Below, piece by piece: positions 1 through 9,006 of a stretch of 29,909 nt of DNA; position 1 is the stretch's first letter, and each line of letters opens with the position of its first letter. The position numbers and the translations under genes were made by a program. Location of the stretch: positions 1 to 29,909 of the IMG/VR virus record IMGVR_UViG_3300035204_001582; one strand, given 5' to 3'. Origin of the DNA: a virus. The notes under the pieces were generated by a model. That model was given only the letters and a program-made list of their open reading frames with translations. It had not been told where the DNA came from and did not search any database.

Positions 1-3000
1 GCCGCAAAAGCAGCAGGTGACGCACATGATGAGGGTTTAAGAGCTAATACGGCCGCTTCACAGAAACACGCAGACCAGAAGCGGATATTTGAATCCTCCA
101 AGCACAGCGGGGACGCAGCGTACTATAAAAATATGAAGGCTTTTAATGCGGCTGGAGGTACAGGAGCAATGAGCGCTGCAGATGTGGATGCAGGTTTGGC
201 TTCTCGGGGTATGGGTGGAATGGCAGGAAAAACTATTTCTGAAAAAAGACAGGCGCTCCAAAGAAAGCTCGATGAAGAAGTTCGCATTGTGACAGAGCGA
301 ACCAAGGCCGCTCGAGTAGACATGAATGCTGCAAAAGCACAGATGAACGAGCAAAAAGCTCTTACTAAAGCTAAGGGGGACGAACGTAGAGCCGCTGAGG
401 AAGCTGCTAGACATGCGAAACAGGCCGCAGCAGACAATAAAAAACAAAACAAGGGGATGCGCGGGGCCGCTAATTTCATAGGTAAAAACGCTTTCGGCGC
501 GCAAATGATGCTTACTACCGGTGCTGGTATAGCTAGAGGAATGGTGTCTGAGGATAATCAAACTGCGCAAGGGGCGATTCAGGGCGCAGAAACTTTTGCC
601 CAGTTCACTGCTATGGGCGCTATGTTTGGTCCTTGGGGCGCAGCAGCAGGCGCAGCAGCAGGCGCCATGGCAGGTCTAGGTCAAGCGATGGACAAGATGA
701 GCGACCCAATGCCAGCTTTAGAAAAAAGTCTAGCTGGGGTGACAGAAAAACTAAATAGAGCCAAGGGGGCGGGAATGGATTATCTAAAAGCTTTGGAGGC
801 TCAAGGCAAGGTATTAGATGGCGCAGAAGTAACTGGAGATGATTTAGAAAAAAGTCAAAAAGCTGTATCAGACGCATTCAAAGAATTACCCGCCGACTTA
901 AGATCGAGATTCGCCGGAGTAGTTGGCGACTCAGAAAAAATCAAAAAAATCTTCGGAGAGATGACGCAAGAAATGGCTAAACGGCAAAAAGAAATGCAGG
1001 CTGTTGTAGCTAATCAAAAGGTGATCGAATCGGGTAAGGGTGGATGGTGGACAAAACAATGGAGAAAAAGAGTAAGTGATTCTAGGGATGACTTTTTTGC
1101 TGATGACGCTGGCGGCCAAGCTCAGATGGAGATGATGGCTGGCTCAGTATTTAGATCGATGGATACTGAAAAAATGAAGGGGGCAGCAGGTCAGCAAAGA
1201 TTAGAAGATCTACAAAATGCGATGTCCAATATGACCCAAGAAGGCAGGGGCACTGGTGGCGTTGATGACCTAGTAGAGGCGATGAAAAATTTTGGTGCAA
1301 GCGAAAAACAACTAAAGCAAGTTAAGGAAATCGCTAGTAGAAATGCGGATGAAGGTAGAGCGATGGCCGAAGAGATGATGAAAGGCGTGGTAGATATTAG
1401 AAAACACTGGAAAAATGCTCCAGCTAGAGAACGAGCAGCAAAAGCAGCCAGAGACGCAACAGAAGCACACGCCAAGTCTTTAAGGGATATAGCTACCTTA
1501 AGAAAAAGGCTAAATAATGCCATGTCCGTTCATATGCAGATTATGAAAAAAGCTGTGGAAACAGAAATGAAACTTGCTCATAATAGACAGAAATTCATAA
1601 GAGATATGGGGGTTATGAGGCTATCAGGAGCGAGGGATGTAGCTAAGCCGTTCTTGGGTGAGAGGGAAAGCATAGATTGGGAAACGCAGATAAAAGGTAG
1701 ACAACTACAGAACACTCAATTAACTCAAATTTCTTCAGCTATTCAGAAATCTATGAAAGATGGCTTCAAGGAGGCTAATAAACTTTTAGATTCTACGGGT
1801 AAAAGCTTGGTTGCCCGCTCAGAAAAAGCAGCGACCGAAAGGACTACAGAAAGTAGAAAAGAAAGAGATGCGCAAAAACAAGGTCAATTACAAAAAGAAT
1901 TGATGCCTATACTCCAAAATTATATGGAGGAAATGAGAAAGAATAGTACTAGCTCCGAAGTAAATAGAAAAAAATTAGTCGCAGATTTGACAGGAGCAAT
2001 ACAAAGAAGTACTGGTAATGAAGGTCCAGCTGCGGGGACAGCAGCATTAGTAATTGCAAGCAAACTGCACGAGATTCAGGGAGATCTGGGAAATAGATTA
2101 GCTCAGATTCTTCAAGAAACTAACATGCAGAGAATCCAGCAAGAAGAGCAAGCTAAATATCAAAAGCTCGCGTTAGAGGTCCAAGAAAGGTTAGAAAAAT
2201 TGGGCGGAGCGAAAGAGTTCGTTGCTGAAGCCGGGAACTATGGTTGGTCAAAGAATTTCGATAAACAAACTAAACTTTTAGAACAAATATATTCTACTAC
2301 TGGCACGGCGCGTACTGGGGGCATGGGCGCAGGGAATGTAGATAGAGGGAGAAACTCAGCAATGCTCTTAGAGGGTTTAATAAACGATTTAAAACTAAGG
2401 GGGACTGGGAAAGACAAAGGGAATATGCTTGGTAGTGGCGCCTTCGGCCCACTTGGAGGTCGAGCCGTAGCGGGTAGGGCTCTAGATATAAAGGAACAAA
2501 TTGCGATGTATCGTAAGATGACTGAGCTTGAGCTAGGAGGAGCCTTAGGCAAGGAAACTGGCACTGAGGATTTGGAAAAGAGCTTTAAGGCTGCGGAAGA
2601 TGACGCTGGTAAAACTGCCGCAGATCAAATCGCTGCACAATTTAAATTTCAAGACATGCCTCAAGAAGTTGAGCGGCTGAGGGTTCAGGCTGATTTGTTA
2701 AATGAGATAATGTCATCTCATACAGATCAATATTTCAAAAATAACGAAGAAGCCTTTATGAACGCGTTACAAAAATCAGGGCTTAACGCAAAAAATCTTG
2801 CCGACATTGAAAATAAAGGAATAGCAGCGACAGTAAAATCTACTGAGGTGAGTATCGGCGCTCAAGACAGATTCACAGGTGAGCTAATTACTGCTGGCAG
2901 TACTAATTCCAGCATGATCGCTAATAAAAACTGGGCTGGGTTTAAGGCTTTGTACCAACTACTTGGAAAAGGCGAGCAATTAGAAGTTTTAACTGCATTA

Positions 3001-6000
3001 GAGAATAAATGGAAAGCCCAAACAGATACCATGCGCGCTCGTGGAGCTAGTTTAAAGGAGGGCCGCAGTGGAGAGTCAGTTGACGACTTTGTTCTTGATA
3101 AAAACTTTTTTGGCCACACAGGAAACCTCCGTTTTCAATCAGGAGTAGGTACTTTGTCAGCTTTGGGTAGCGGCGTTGGCAATACAGGTGGGTTTGACAG
3201 TATCGTAGATTATATGGCGCAGAACCGTAAGGCGGGCGAGAGGGGGCACGAACTCGCAGCAGCGATGCCCGGGGTTCAAGGGGGTTTATTGGGCACGGGT
3301 CGGGGCGGTTGGAATGTAAATCCACAGCACGACCGGGGACAAGCCTCTGGAGGGCGAGGGTGGCACGTAGAGGTTTCTGATGCGCAGTTCGCAGACATGA
3401 CCGCGGAGCAGAGGGCAAAGGCAACGGTAGAATTCCAAGCAAAACTTCAAGCCGAAAAAAGTTTACAAGCTTTCGCAAATCTATCTAAAATACAAGATCA
3501 CATTCGAACAGGACAGAGAAGTGGAAGAATCTCTAGGACAGGGCAAAGCTATGATGTGGATAAGCCCTTTGACCAATTTGATGATGACGGAGCGTTATTG
3601 AATAAACACACTAAAGGGGCGCGTGGGTTCATAGGAGGTTTGGGGAAAATTGGATCATATCGTCTACCCAAACCGGGTGAAACTCCGTTGATGTTTAACC
3701 AGACAAGTGGTGGCACCGATGCTGACGCGGATAGGATGGGCTTTGCTAGCGCGTTAGCGGGGCGGGAATTCGATATGCCCATTGCCGGAAAAGCTCGTTT
3801 ACACCACAAATGGGGGGGCGCTTTTAGTGATACAAATAGAGCCAAAATGCAGATGATGGTCCAGCAACAAATGGGGTTTAATCTGCAGAGTAAAAAAATT
3901 GTAGATCAGATGTTCGGAAAAGGAGCTTTTGAACAGTTAAGAACCGGAAAAACTGGGGCCGGTACGGTTTTTAAGGCTGACGCAATGGGCGGAGGTTTTA
4001 GTACAGCAACCGGAAGGACTCTCACCGGAAGTCAGATGCAGCAACTTCAAATGGCTGCCGGAAATGTGAAACAATTTACCCGTAGTGGATTACTTACTGG
4101 CGACAAAAGGTTTTCAGGAGAGACGGGTAGCTACCTAATGAATCTAGCACAAGAATCAGGTCATGGAACCCGAGAGGATCTCGCCTTAGATCAAATAAGC
4201 GGGTTAAAGGGGGTGGGATTTAGGCATGATAAGGCAGAGAGTCACATATTAAAAAATTGGCTTGACACAACTGCTCAAGGAAATAAAACTTTATTCATTC
4301 TTCTGCAAGAATCTCAAAAGCAATGGGCTAAAGAAAATATTGCGACTGGCAAAGCAGAGAACATATTGAAGGATAACACGACGAGGCTTTCCCATAAGGC
4401 CAAACGCGATCAAAAATATTACAATGATAACATAAAACTTTTACAAGCAGTTACTTGGTCGGCGCATTATAAGAACTTGGCTAAAAAAGGTCAAATGCAT
4501 GGAACGGCGGGGATGAGTCAAACACATAAAAACATAGCTTTAACTGGTTTTGATGCACTATCTACCCAAGGACAAAAAAAAGCACTGCAAAGCCTAGATC
4601 CAGATCTTCAGAAACAGTTTTTGGCGGGATTGTCGAAAGACGACGCTGCAAAGTATGCTCATTTGCTACGTAACCCAATGGAAGCTCAGGACCTTACGCA
4701 ATGGCAGGCTGCAGAAAGACACGTAGCGAAGATGAAGCCCGGCGAAACTCCATCGGCGTATATGCAACGGATAAATCCGGCAAGCGCGTTAGGTGGTTTG
4801 ATGATAGGGGATGAGTATTCAGCTACAGCACCTGATCTTAAGTCTCGAGACGCTTCTAGGCAAAAGTACGTTAACGATCTCAAAAAGTTGGTTAATAAAT
4901 CAGAGATGGCGCTCTCACCTGAGCAAGCAAGACTTCTAGAAGGCAGGGGGCTGGATATTAAAGATGGTAATTTAAGTTTCCTTCAAGATGGTAGATTAAC
5001 GAGTCAACCGTACAATACCGTCACAAGCGCCCTAACAAATCGACTGGGGGGTATAGGCCAACAGCAATCGGCCCTTGACAAGATAATAGCTTATAAGGAA
5101 GCAAACAGAACAAAGCATACTTGGGGGACTGCTGCGTCTTTGACGTTTGGAGGTCAAGCAGGGAAAGACCGCCAAGCTAAAATAGATGCAGAACAAAAGC
5201 AAATCGACGAATGGAAAAAACAAAAAAAGGAATTAGAGAAGGAGTCCATAGGCCTGAGCGGCTCGCTGAAGGCGCTGGCTAAATTCGGCGAGATGACAGA
5301 GAGGATGAGGAAACAAAATGATAATGCTAAAGCGCTCGCGCAACAACAGGCAGCTTTATTGGAATTAGATGAAGACGAAAAGGGTAACGCAGAGAAAAGA
5401 AAAAAGATACTTGATGATATTATAGTACTAAAACAAGAGGCTGCAGATAGGCAATGGAAGTTAGCGAGAAACCAGCTGGACATGCAATTGGCAGATCCAA
5501 CAAAATTTGCAAACGAAAAGGCCGCTGCCGTAAGGAATACTACCAACCTAGCTATTAGAAGTGGAAACTACGACTTCTTTGAAGATACCATGGCGGAAAT
5601 CAAAGAGAGTTGGCATTACGGCACTATGGAGATGGATCGTGACGTTAATAAGCTGTTCACTAACATGGCTGGTACGTTTAGGACTGGCGTTAAGAACGCC
5701 TTTAAGGATGCTATAACTGGTACAAAGGATTTAAAGGAAGCTTTCGGCGGTCTCTTCCAAGCTTTATCCGATCAGGTGTTGGATACTATTATGGAGATGG
5801 CAACTAATAGATTATTATCGGGCCTGATGAGTGGTATAGGTCAGGGGCGGAAATTTGCCAGAGGTGGAGAAGTAACAGGGGGAACTGGGACTAGGGACGA
5901 CGTTCCCGCTAGATTAATGGCTGGTGAATTCGTAATTAGAAAGAGCGCTGTTAATAAATACGGTAGAGATTTCTTTGCGAATTTAAATAAAGGAGCTACT

Positions 6001-7335
6001 GAGCAACACAGCTTAGGAGGAGTAGCTGGTCTAGCGGCGATCGGCGGGCTGGCTGCGTATGGCGCGAGAAGGAAACCTACGGAAGCAGAAAAGAAAGCTG
6101 AAGAACGCCAACGGAAGATGTTGGATAAGCATAGGGGCCTAATGGACGACGCAAGAGCCAGAGGTCTAACCCCGGGAACCACACAGACAGATAGGCAATT
6201 TAATGTCGCTAAGGGCATAAGAACTACCGGTAGTTCTGCTAAGGTAAATCTCGCAAACGCATTTTTATACAACGATCCAATGTTCGCTTCCGCCTTCGCT
6301 GGTAAAACACATGGGCAACTGGGCAAAGGTATGTTCTCCATTAGTAAAAGCGAGGGAAGTAAATTCGACATAGACAGAAGACTATCGAATAAAGCTCTAA
6401 CAGATCCAGATAATCCTCGTAATCAAATCAGAATTGAAAAAGAAAAAGCTTTATGGGATTTCGAGAAGAGCGAAGCTAGTCGCTATCAGTCTCATAGAAA
6501 AAGTATAGATAAATGGAGGGAACAAAAGAAAGACAGAATGAAGGCTGCGTACATAGCTGCTGGAACTTCTTTGGCTACGGGATGGTTAAGCGGCGAAGGT
6601 TCTGGGTTTAGTGGCGACTTTTCTGGAGGCAAAGGAGGCAACGTAGGGGGCAAATTGTGGAAGGGCGGCAAGAAAGGGTGGAAGAATTTTAAATCTGGAA
6701 AATGGTGGGAATCTCGCCCGACATGGATGGGAGGAAAAGGTCGAATAAAGCCCGGTTACGGAAAGAAAATGGGATTTAGAAATCCTGATGACTTACACGG
6801 ATTAATGTCTGATAATGGCTTCATGAAAGGTAGCGGCAGCTATAATTATAAAGCCTATGCACAGGACCATGGAGGCTTAAACTGGAAGAAACTCAGAGGC
6901 TGGGCTCGAAGGGCTCGAGGAGGGTATACTCAAGATGACATACCTGCTCTTTTAACGGGCGGAGAATACGTAATAAACAGAGACGCCGTAAGCAGATACG
7001 GTAGGCAATTTTTTGAAGATATCAATAGCGGACGATCCACAGGAGTTCAAGGATATAATAAGGGTGGTTTCGTAACTAAGAGGGGGCCCGCTGGATCTCC
7101 GGCAAACTCAGCAGCTTTAGGTAATCAAAATAATAACGTAAACGTGACGGTTAATATCGATCAGGCTGGAGGAATCAGTTCAACTATCTCTGGGGGAGGA
7201 ATGGGCGAGAAGGAAGGAAGAAACTTCGGAGAGCTTATTAAGAACCAAGTAATGAAAGTAATCGTTGAGCAAAGAAGACAAGGCGGAGTTCTTTCTCCAG
7301 CGATGCTAAGAAATGATGTTAGGACGAGCGGCTAA
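1..7335 (+). CDS. Tail tape measure protein (5' end outside window)
   Basis: Tape measure protein, which sets siphovirus tail length and fills the tail tube. The frame is open from base 1 (codons GCC GCA AAA GCA...), so the ATG at 133 is internal and the true start lies upstream; at least 2,444 residues are present. Seen: long Ala/Lys/Glu/Gln-rich helical and coiled-coil stretches (for example nt 5160-5250), a Gly/Ala-rich hydrophobic segment at nt 610-690 of the kind that may insert into membranes, and Gly-rich C-terminal parts. Two copies of a motif of the form ARGG...DD(V/I)PA.L..GE(F/Y)VI...A(V)..YGR.FF..(L/I)N lie at nt 5857-5994 and 6913-7044; similar motifs occur near the C-termini of other phage tape measures. 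The stop codon overlaps the stop of the convergent gene by a few bases. Identity rests on size, composition and the adjacent tail-tip genes. Confidence 0.9.
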   Translation, partial: AAKAAGDAHDEGLRANTAASQKHADQKRIFESSKHSGDAAYYKNMKAFNAAGGTGAMSAADVDAGLASRGMGGMAGKTISEKRQALQRKLDEEVRIVTERTKAARVDMNAAKAQMNEQKALTKAKGDERRAAEEAARHAKQAAADNKKQNKGMRGAANFIGKNAFGAQMMLTTGAGIARGMVSEDNQTAQGAIQGAETFAQFTAMGAMFGPWGAAAGAAAGAMAGLGQAMDKMSDPMPALEKSLAGVTEKLNRAKGAGMDYLKALEAQGKVLDGAEVTGDDLEKSQKAVSDAFKELPADLRSRFAGVVGDSEKIKKIFGEMTQEMAKRQKEMQAVVANQKVIESGKGGWWTKQWRKRVSDSRDDFFADDAGGQAQMEMMAGSVFRSMDTEKMKGAAGQQRLEDLQNAMSNMTQEGRGTGGVDDLVEAMKNFGASEKQLKQVKEIASRNADEGRAMAEEMMKGVVDIRKHWKNAPARERAAKAARDATEAHAKSLRDIATLRKRLNNAMSVHMQIMKKAVETEMKLAHNRQKFIRDMGVMRLSGARDVAKPFLGERESIDWETQIKGRQLQNTQLTQISSAIQKSMKDGFKEANKLLDSTGKSLVARSEKAATERTTESRKERDAQKQGQLQKELMPILQNYMEEMRKNSTSSEVNRKKLVADLTGAIQRSTGNEGPAAGTAALVIASKLHEIQGDLGNRLAQILQETNMQRIQQEEQAKYQKLALEVQERLEKLGGAKEFVAEAGNYGWSKNFDKQTKLLEQIYSTTGTARTGGMGAGNVDRGRNSAMLLEGLINDLKLRGTGKDKGNMLGSGAFGPLGGRAVAGRALDIKEQIAMYRKMTELELGGALGKETGTEDLEKSFKAAEDDAGKTAADQIAAQFKFQDMPQEVERLRVQADLLNEIMSSHTDQYFKNNEEAFMNALQKSGLNAKNLADIENKGIAATVKSTEVSIGAQDRFTGELITAGSTNSSMIANKNWAGFKALYQLLGKGEQLEVLTALENKWKAQTDTMRARGASLKEGRSGESVDDFVLDKNFFGHTGNLRFQSGVGTLSALGSGVGNTGGFDSIVDYMAQNRKAGERGHELAAAMPGVQGGLLGTGRGGWNVNPQHDRGQASGGRGWHVEVSDAQFADMTAEQRAKATVEFQAKLQAEKSLQAFANLSKIQDHIRTGQRSGRISRTGQSYDVDKPFDQFDDDGALLNKHTKGARGFIGGLGKIGSYRLPKPGETPLMFNQTSGGTDADADRMGFASALAGREFDMPIAGKARLHHKWGGAFSDTNRAKMQMMVQQQMGFNLQSKKIVDQMFGKGAFEQLRTGKTGAGTVFKADAMGGGFSTATGRTLTGSQMQQLQMAAGNVKQFTRSGLLTGDKRFSGETGSYLMNLAQESGHGTREDLALDQISGLKGVGFRHDKAESHILKNWLDTTAQGNKTLFILLQESQKQWAKENIATGKAENILKDNTTRLSHKAKRDQKYYNDNIKLLQAVTWSAHYKNLAKKGQMHGTAGMSQTHKNIALTGFDALSTQGQKKALQSLDPDLQKQFLAGLSKDDAAKYAHLLRNPMEAQDLTQWQAAERHVAKMKPGETPSAYMQRINPASALGGLMIGDEYSATAPDLKSRDASRQKYVNDLKKLVNKSEMALSPEQARLLEGRGLDIKDGNLSFLQDGRLTSQPYNTVTSALTNRLGGIGQQQSALDKIIAYKEANRTKHTWGTAASLTFGGQAGKDRQAKIDAEQKQIDEWKKQKKELEKESIGLSGSLKALAKFGEMTERMRKQNDNAKALAQQQAALLELDEDEKGNAEKRKKILDDIIVLKQEAADRQWKLARNQLDMQLADPTKFANEKAAAVRNTTNLAIRSGNYDFFEDTMAEIKESWHYGTMEMDRDVNKLFTNMAGTFRTGVKNAFKDAITGTKDLKEAFGGLFQALSDQVLDTIMEMATNRLLSGLMSGIGQGRKFARGGEVTGGTGTRDDVPARLMAGEFVIRKSAVNKYGRDFFANLNKGATEQHSLGGVAGLAAIGGLAAYGARRKPTEAEKKAEERQRKMLDKHRGLMDDARARGLTPGTTQTDRQFNVAKGIRTTGSSAKVNLANAFLYNDPMFASAFAGKTHGQLGKGMFSISKSEGSKFDIDRRLSNKALTDPDNPRNQIRIEKEKALWDFEKSEASRYQSHRKSIDKWREQKKDRMKAAYIAAGTSLATGWLSGEGSGFSGDFSGGKGGNVGGKLWKGGKKGWKNFKSGKWWESRPTWMGGKGRIKPGYGKKMGFRNPDDLHGLMSDNGFMKGSGSYNYKAYAQDHGGLNWKKLRGWARRARGGYTQDDIPALLTGGEYVINRDAVSRYGRQFFEDINSGRSTGVQGYNKGGFVTKRGPAGSPANSAALGNQNNNVNVTVNIDQAGGISSTISGGGMGEKEGRNFGELIKNQVMKVIVEQRRQGGVLSPAMLRNDVRTSG
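637..660 (+). repeat. Tandem 12-nt repeat inside tape measure gene
   Basis: Two exact copies of GGCGCAGCAGCA, coding for Gly-Ala-Ala-Ala twice in the hydrophobic Gly/Ala segment of the tape measure protein. It is in frame and probably reflects local duplication. Confidence 0.7.
5857..7044 (+). repeat. Duplicated C-terminal tape-measure motif (copies 5857-5994 and 6913-7044)
   Basis: The protein sequence contains the same ~45-residue unit twice, about 350 residues apart. Shared residues include ARGG, DD(V/I)PA, L..GE(F/Y)VI, YGR.FF and N. The two copies are diverged at DNA level, so this is an old intragenic duplication. The unit resembles the conserved GEFVI..SAV..YG element near the C-terminus of many phage tape measure proteins, which usually carry one copy. 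Confidence 0.75.
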
Positions 7336-8231
7336 TCTGAACACTCGTCGCACTGATCTAATTTATACAACCTCTCTTCTAATTGTTTAATTTTCTTATC
7401 TAATTTATAGAGCGCTTGATTGTATACTTGATGATTTATAGATGACCCCCTGTGCATGAACGGCATTTTCATGTGGGAACTAAAGTCTTTAATGACCTGA
7501 TAATCTACATTAAATTTAGACTCATGTGGATAATTAACTTCAAGAATAATTTGATATTTATCTACTGAAATTTTTACTTCATGTACTCTAGGTGGCAACG
7601 GGTGATCTAATTTTATTTTTGTATTACCCTCTTCAAAAGAAATAGCTGTAATTGTTCTGTGCTCTATAGTCCTGTTCTCTATTAACTCTGTTTTTATTTC
7701 AATGGTTGCATTGGATCCGAGACCGTTATCTAGCTCACATATATTATCTGGAGCTACATTGTATATACCATTGCTCTCTAAAGATAAACTTTTAATCTCG
7801 CCGTTTTCGTCAACCTCTTCTACTTTTAAGCTGGCAGGAACATCTACGCCGTCGTATGAATTAAATTTACATAGCCCCCCGTGAGGTTTTAATACATCTC
7901 CAACTTCGTACCCCGTTCCCCCAGATTTTATCTTTACGATATCGGAAACTTGGTATTCTTTATGGGTAATAGTTAAGGTATCTTCAACGGAAAGTTTAAT
8001 ATTCGTATCTTCCCTAACAAGAAGTTCTTCGTTTGTAGATACTTCCGCATCTTTAATAAAAAAGAATTTTTCTTTCTTTACAATTTTTAAAAAATCTTCG
8101 TCTTCGCCTAGACAGATAAGATTGCCGGGTTGAATGGCTCCCCAGTCAGCCTTGGAGGACGCTACAACTTTATTGGTGTTCTCTACTACTGACGCAGTAT
8201 ACCCATACGTTTTTGTTACTTCTATACCCAT
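7332..8231 (-). CDS. Distal tail/virion protein with GxGY repeat and C-terminal coiled coil
   Basis: A 299-residue protein, last in the tail-tip operon, whose start overlaps the stop of the preceding gene by 1 nt. No named family is recognised. The sequence is mostly predicted beta strand, with a GGTGYEVGDVL element (around residue 105) like the GGSGY...P element of the neighbouring 8231-9004 gene; such units occur in structural proteins of marine phages. The last ~30 residues form a heptad-like coiled coil (LDKKIKQLEERL) ending in CDECSD, which suggests oligomerisation. Position after the J homologue suggests a fibre or tip accessory protein (inference). Its TAG stop overlaps the TAA stop of the tape measure gene on the other strand, leaving no room for an intergenic terminator. 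Confidence 0.6.
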   Translation of the reverse strand: MGIEVTKTYGYTASVVENTNKVVASSKADWGAIQPGNLICLGEDEDFLKIVKKEKFFFIKDAEVSTNEELLVREDTNIKLSVEDTLTITHKEYQVSDIVKIKSGGTGYEVGDVLKPHGGLCKFNSYDGVDVPASLKVEEVDENGEIKSLSLESNGIYNVAPDNICELDNGLGSNATIEIKTELIENRTIEHRTITAISFEEGNTKIKLDHPLPPRVHEVKISVDKYQIILEVNYPHESKFNVDYQVIKDFSSHMKMPFMHRGSSINHQVYNQALYKLDKKIKQLEERLYKLDQCDECSD

Positions 8232-9004
8232 TATTCAACCTTCTTTCCGTCTCTATATTCTAAGTGACTTATATTATCATATATATCATTTTCTGGCGGA
8301 GATGCAAATGCTTCCGCCTGTATTCCGTCTGAATCGTCAGGGGGAGAAATTGTTACCACAGGCTCAAGTACATAAGAACTACCCATTTGAGTCATTTCTA
8401 TAGACTGAACAGATCCATCTTTAATTAACGCTATGGCTTTGGCGGGAAAGCCGGGGTATCGTCCATCAGGTAGAGAAATTTCTACTGTTGGAGGGGTGGA
8501 GTATCCCGAGCCTCCCTCATCTAGCTCTATTCTAAATATATTATTATAAGAATTAAAAGCAACAATATCTTCTATTCCCATCTCAGGTAAATAAGCTGAT
8601 AATAAACTGGGCAAATCTCTTAAGTAATTTTTAATATCTATTATATGCTGTTTAGTTTCATTCGATTCATAGGTATCTTCTTCCATGGATTTCATGAATT
8701 CTAAATCTAATTTTTGCAATAAAATTGATCTTTGTTTTCTGACTTCTTCTAGCTTGTGATCTATAGCCATAGCTGTTTCGTCAAGAGACTTACTTTCTTC
8801 ATCCCAATATCTAGCGTACTGCTCGGGGGTATATTTAGTTCTGCTAAAGAAGTGGAACCCCGCTAGGTCTGAAACATCTAGCTTTTCGGTTTGCTTTATG
8901 CTTTCAAAGGCGGTTTCAGCCTTCTTGCCAAAAGGTACAGTGTATATTCTTTGCGCTCCATCCTTGTAAATAAGCATTAATATGTCATTGAGTAACGGCT
9001 TCAT
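8231..9004 (-). CDS. Tail-tip accessory protein with APC-like chaperone motif and GGSGY repeats
   Basis: A 257-residue protein directly after the J homologue (2-nt gap). Residues ~80-135 form a charged helical segment with R..RS.LL..LD...M...E...I..IKNYLRDLP. This matches the layout of the Phage_tail_APC family (R..RN.LL..TDW ... YRQ.LRD(I/L)P) found in proteins associated with tail fibres. After it come two beta-rich units: GGSGYSTPPTVEIS and MGSSYVLEPVVTIS, each followed by an A(K/E)A(I/F)A strand. Together they suggest a fibre-associated structural or assembly protein. The APC assignment is by eye and moderate; the exact role is unknown. Confidence 0.6.
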   Translation of the reverse strand: MKPLLNDILMLIYKDGAQRIYTVPFGKKAETAFESIKQTEKLDVSDLAGFHFFSRTKYTPEQYARYWDEESKSLDETAMAIDHKLEEVRKQRSILLQKLDLEFMKSMEEDTYESNETKQHIIDIKNYLRDLPSLLSAYLPEMGIEDIVAFNSYNNIFRIELDEGGSGYSTPPTVEISLPDGRYPGFPAKAIALIKDGSVQSIEMTQMGSSYVLEPVVTISPPDDSDGIQAEAFASPPENDIYDNISHLEYRDGKKVE

Positions 9005-9006
9005 GA

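Noticed and set aside
133-135. ATG at 133 as start of the tape measure
   Set aside because: The same frame is open and coding-like upstream to base 1, so the true start is outside the window.
5154-5546. Long antisense ORFs opposite the tape measure and other genes
   Set aside because: Low-complexity Ser/Leu/Phe-rich translations that mirror Lys/Glu/Ala-rich coding on the other strand; no start signals or recognisable motifs.
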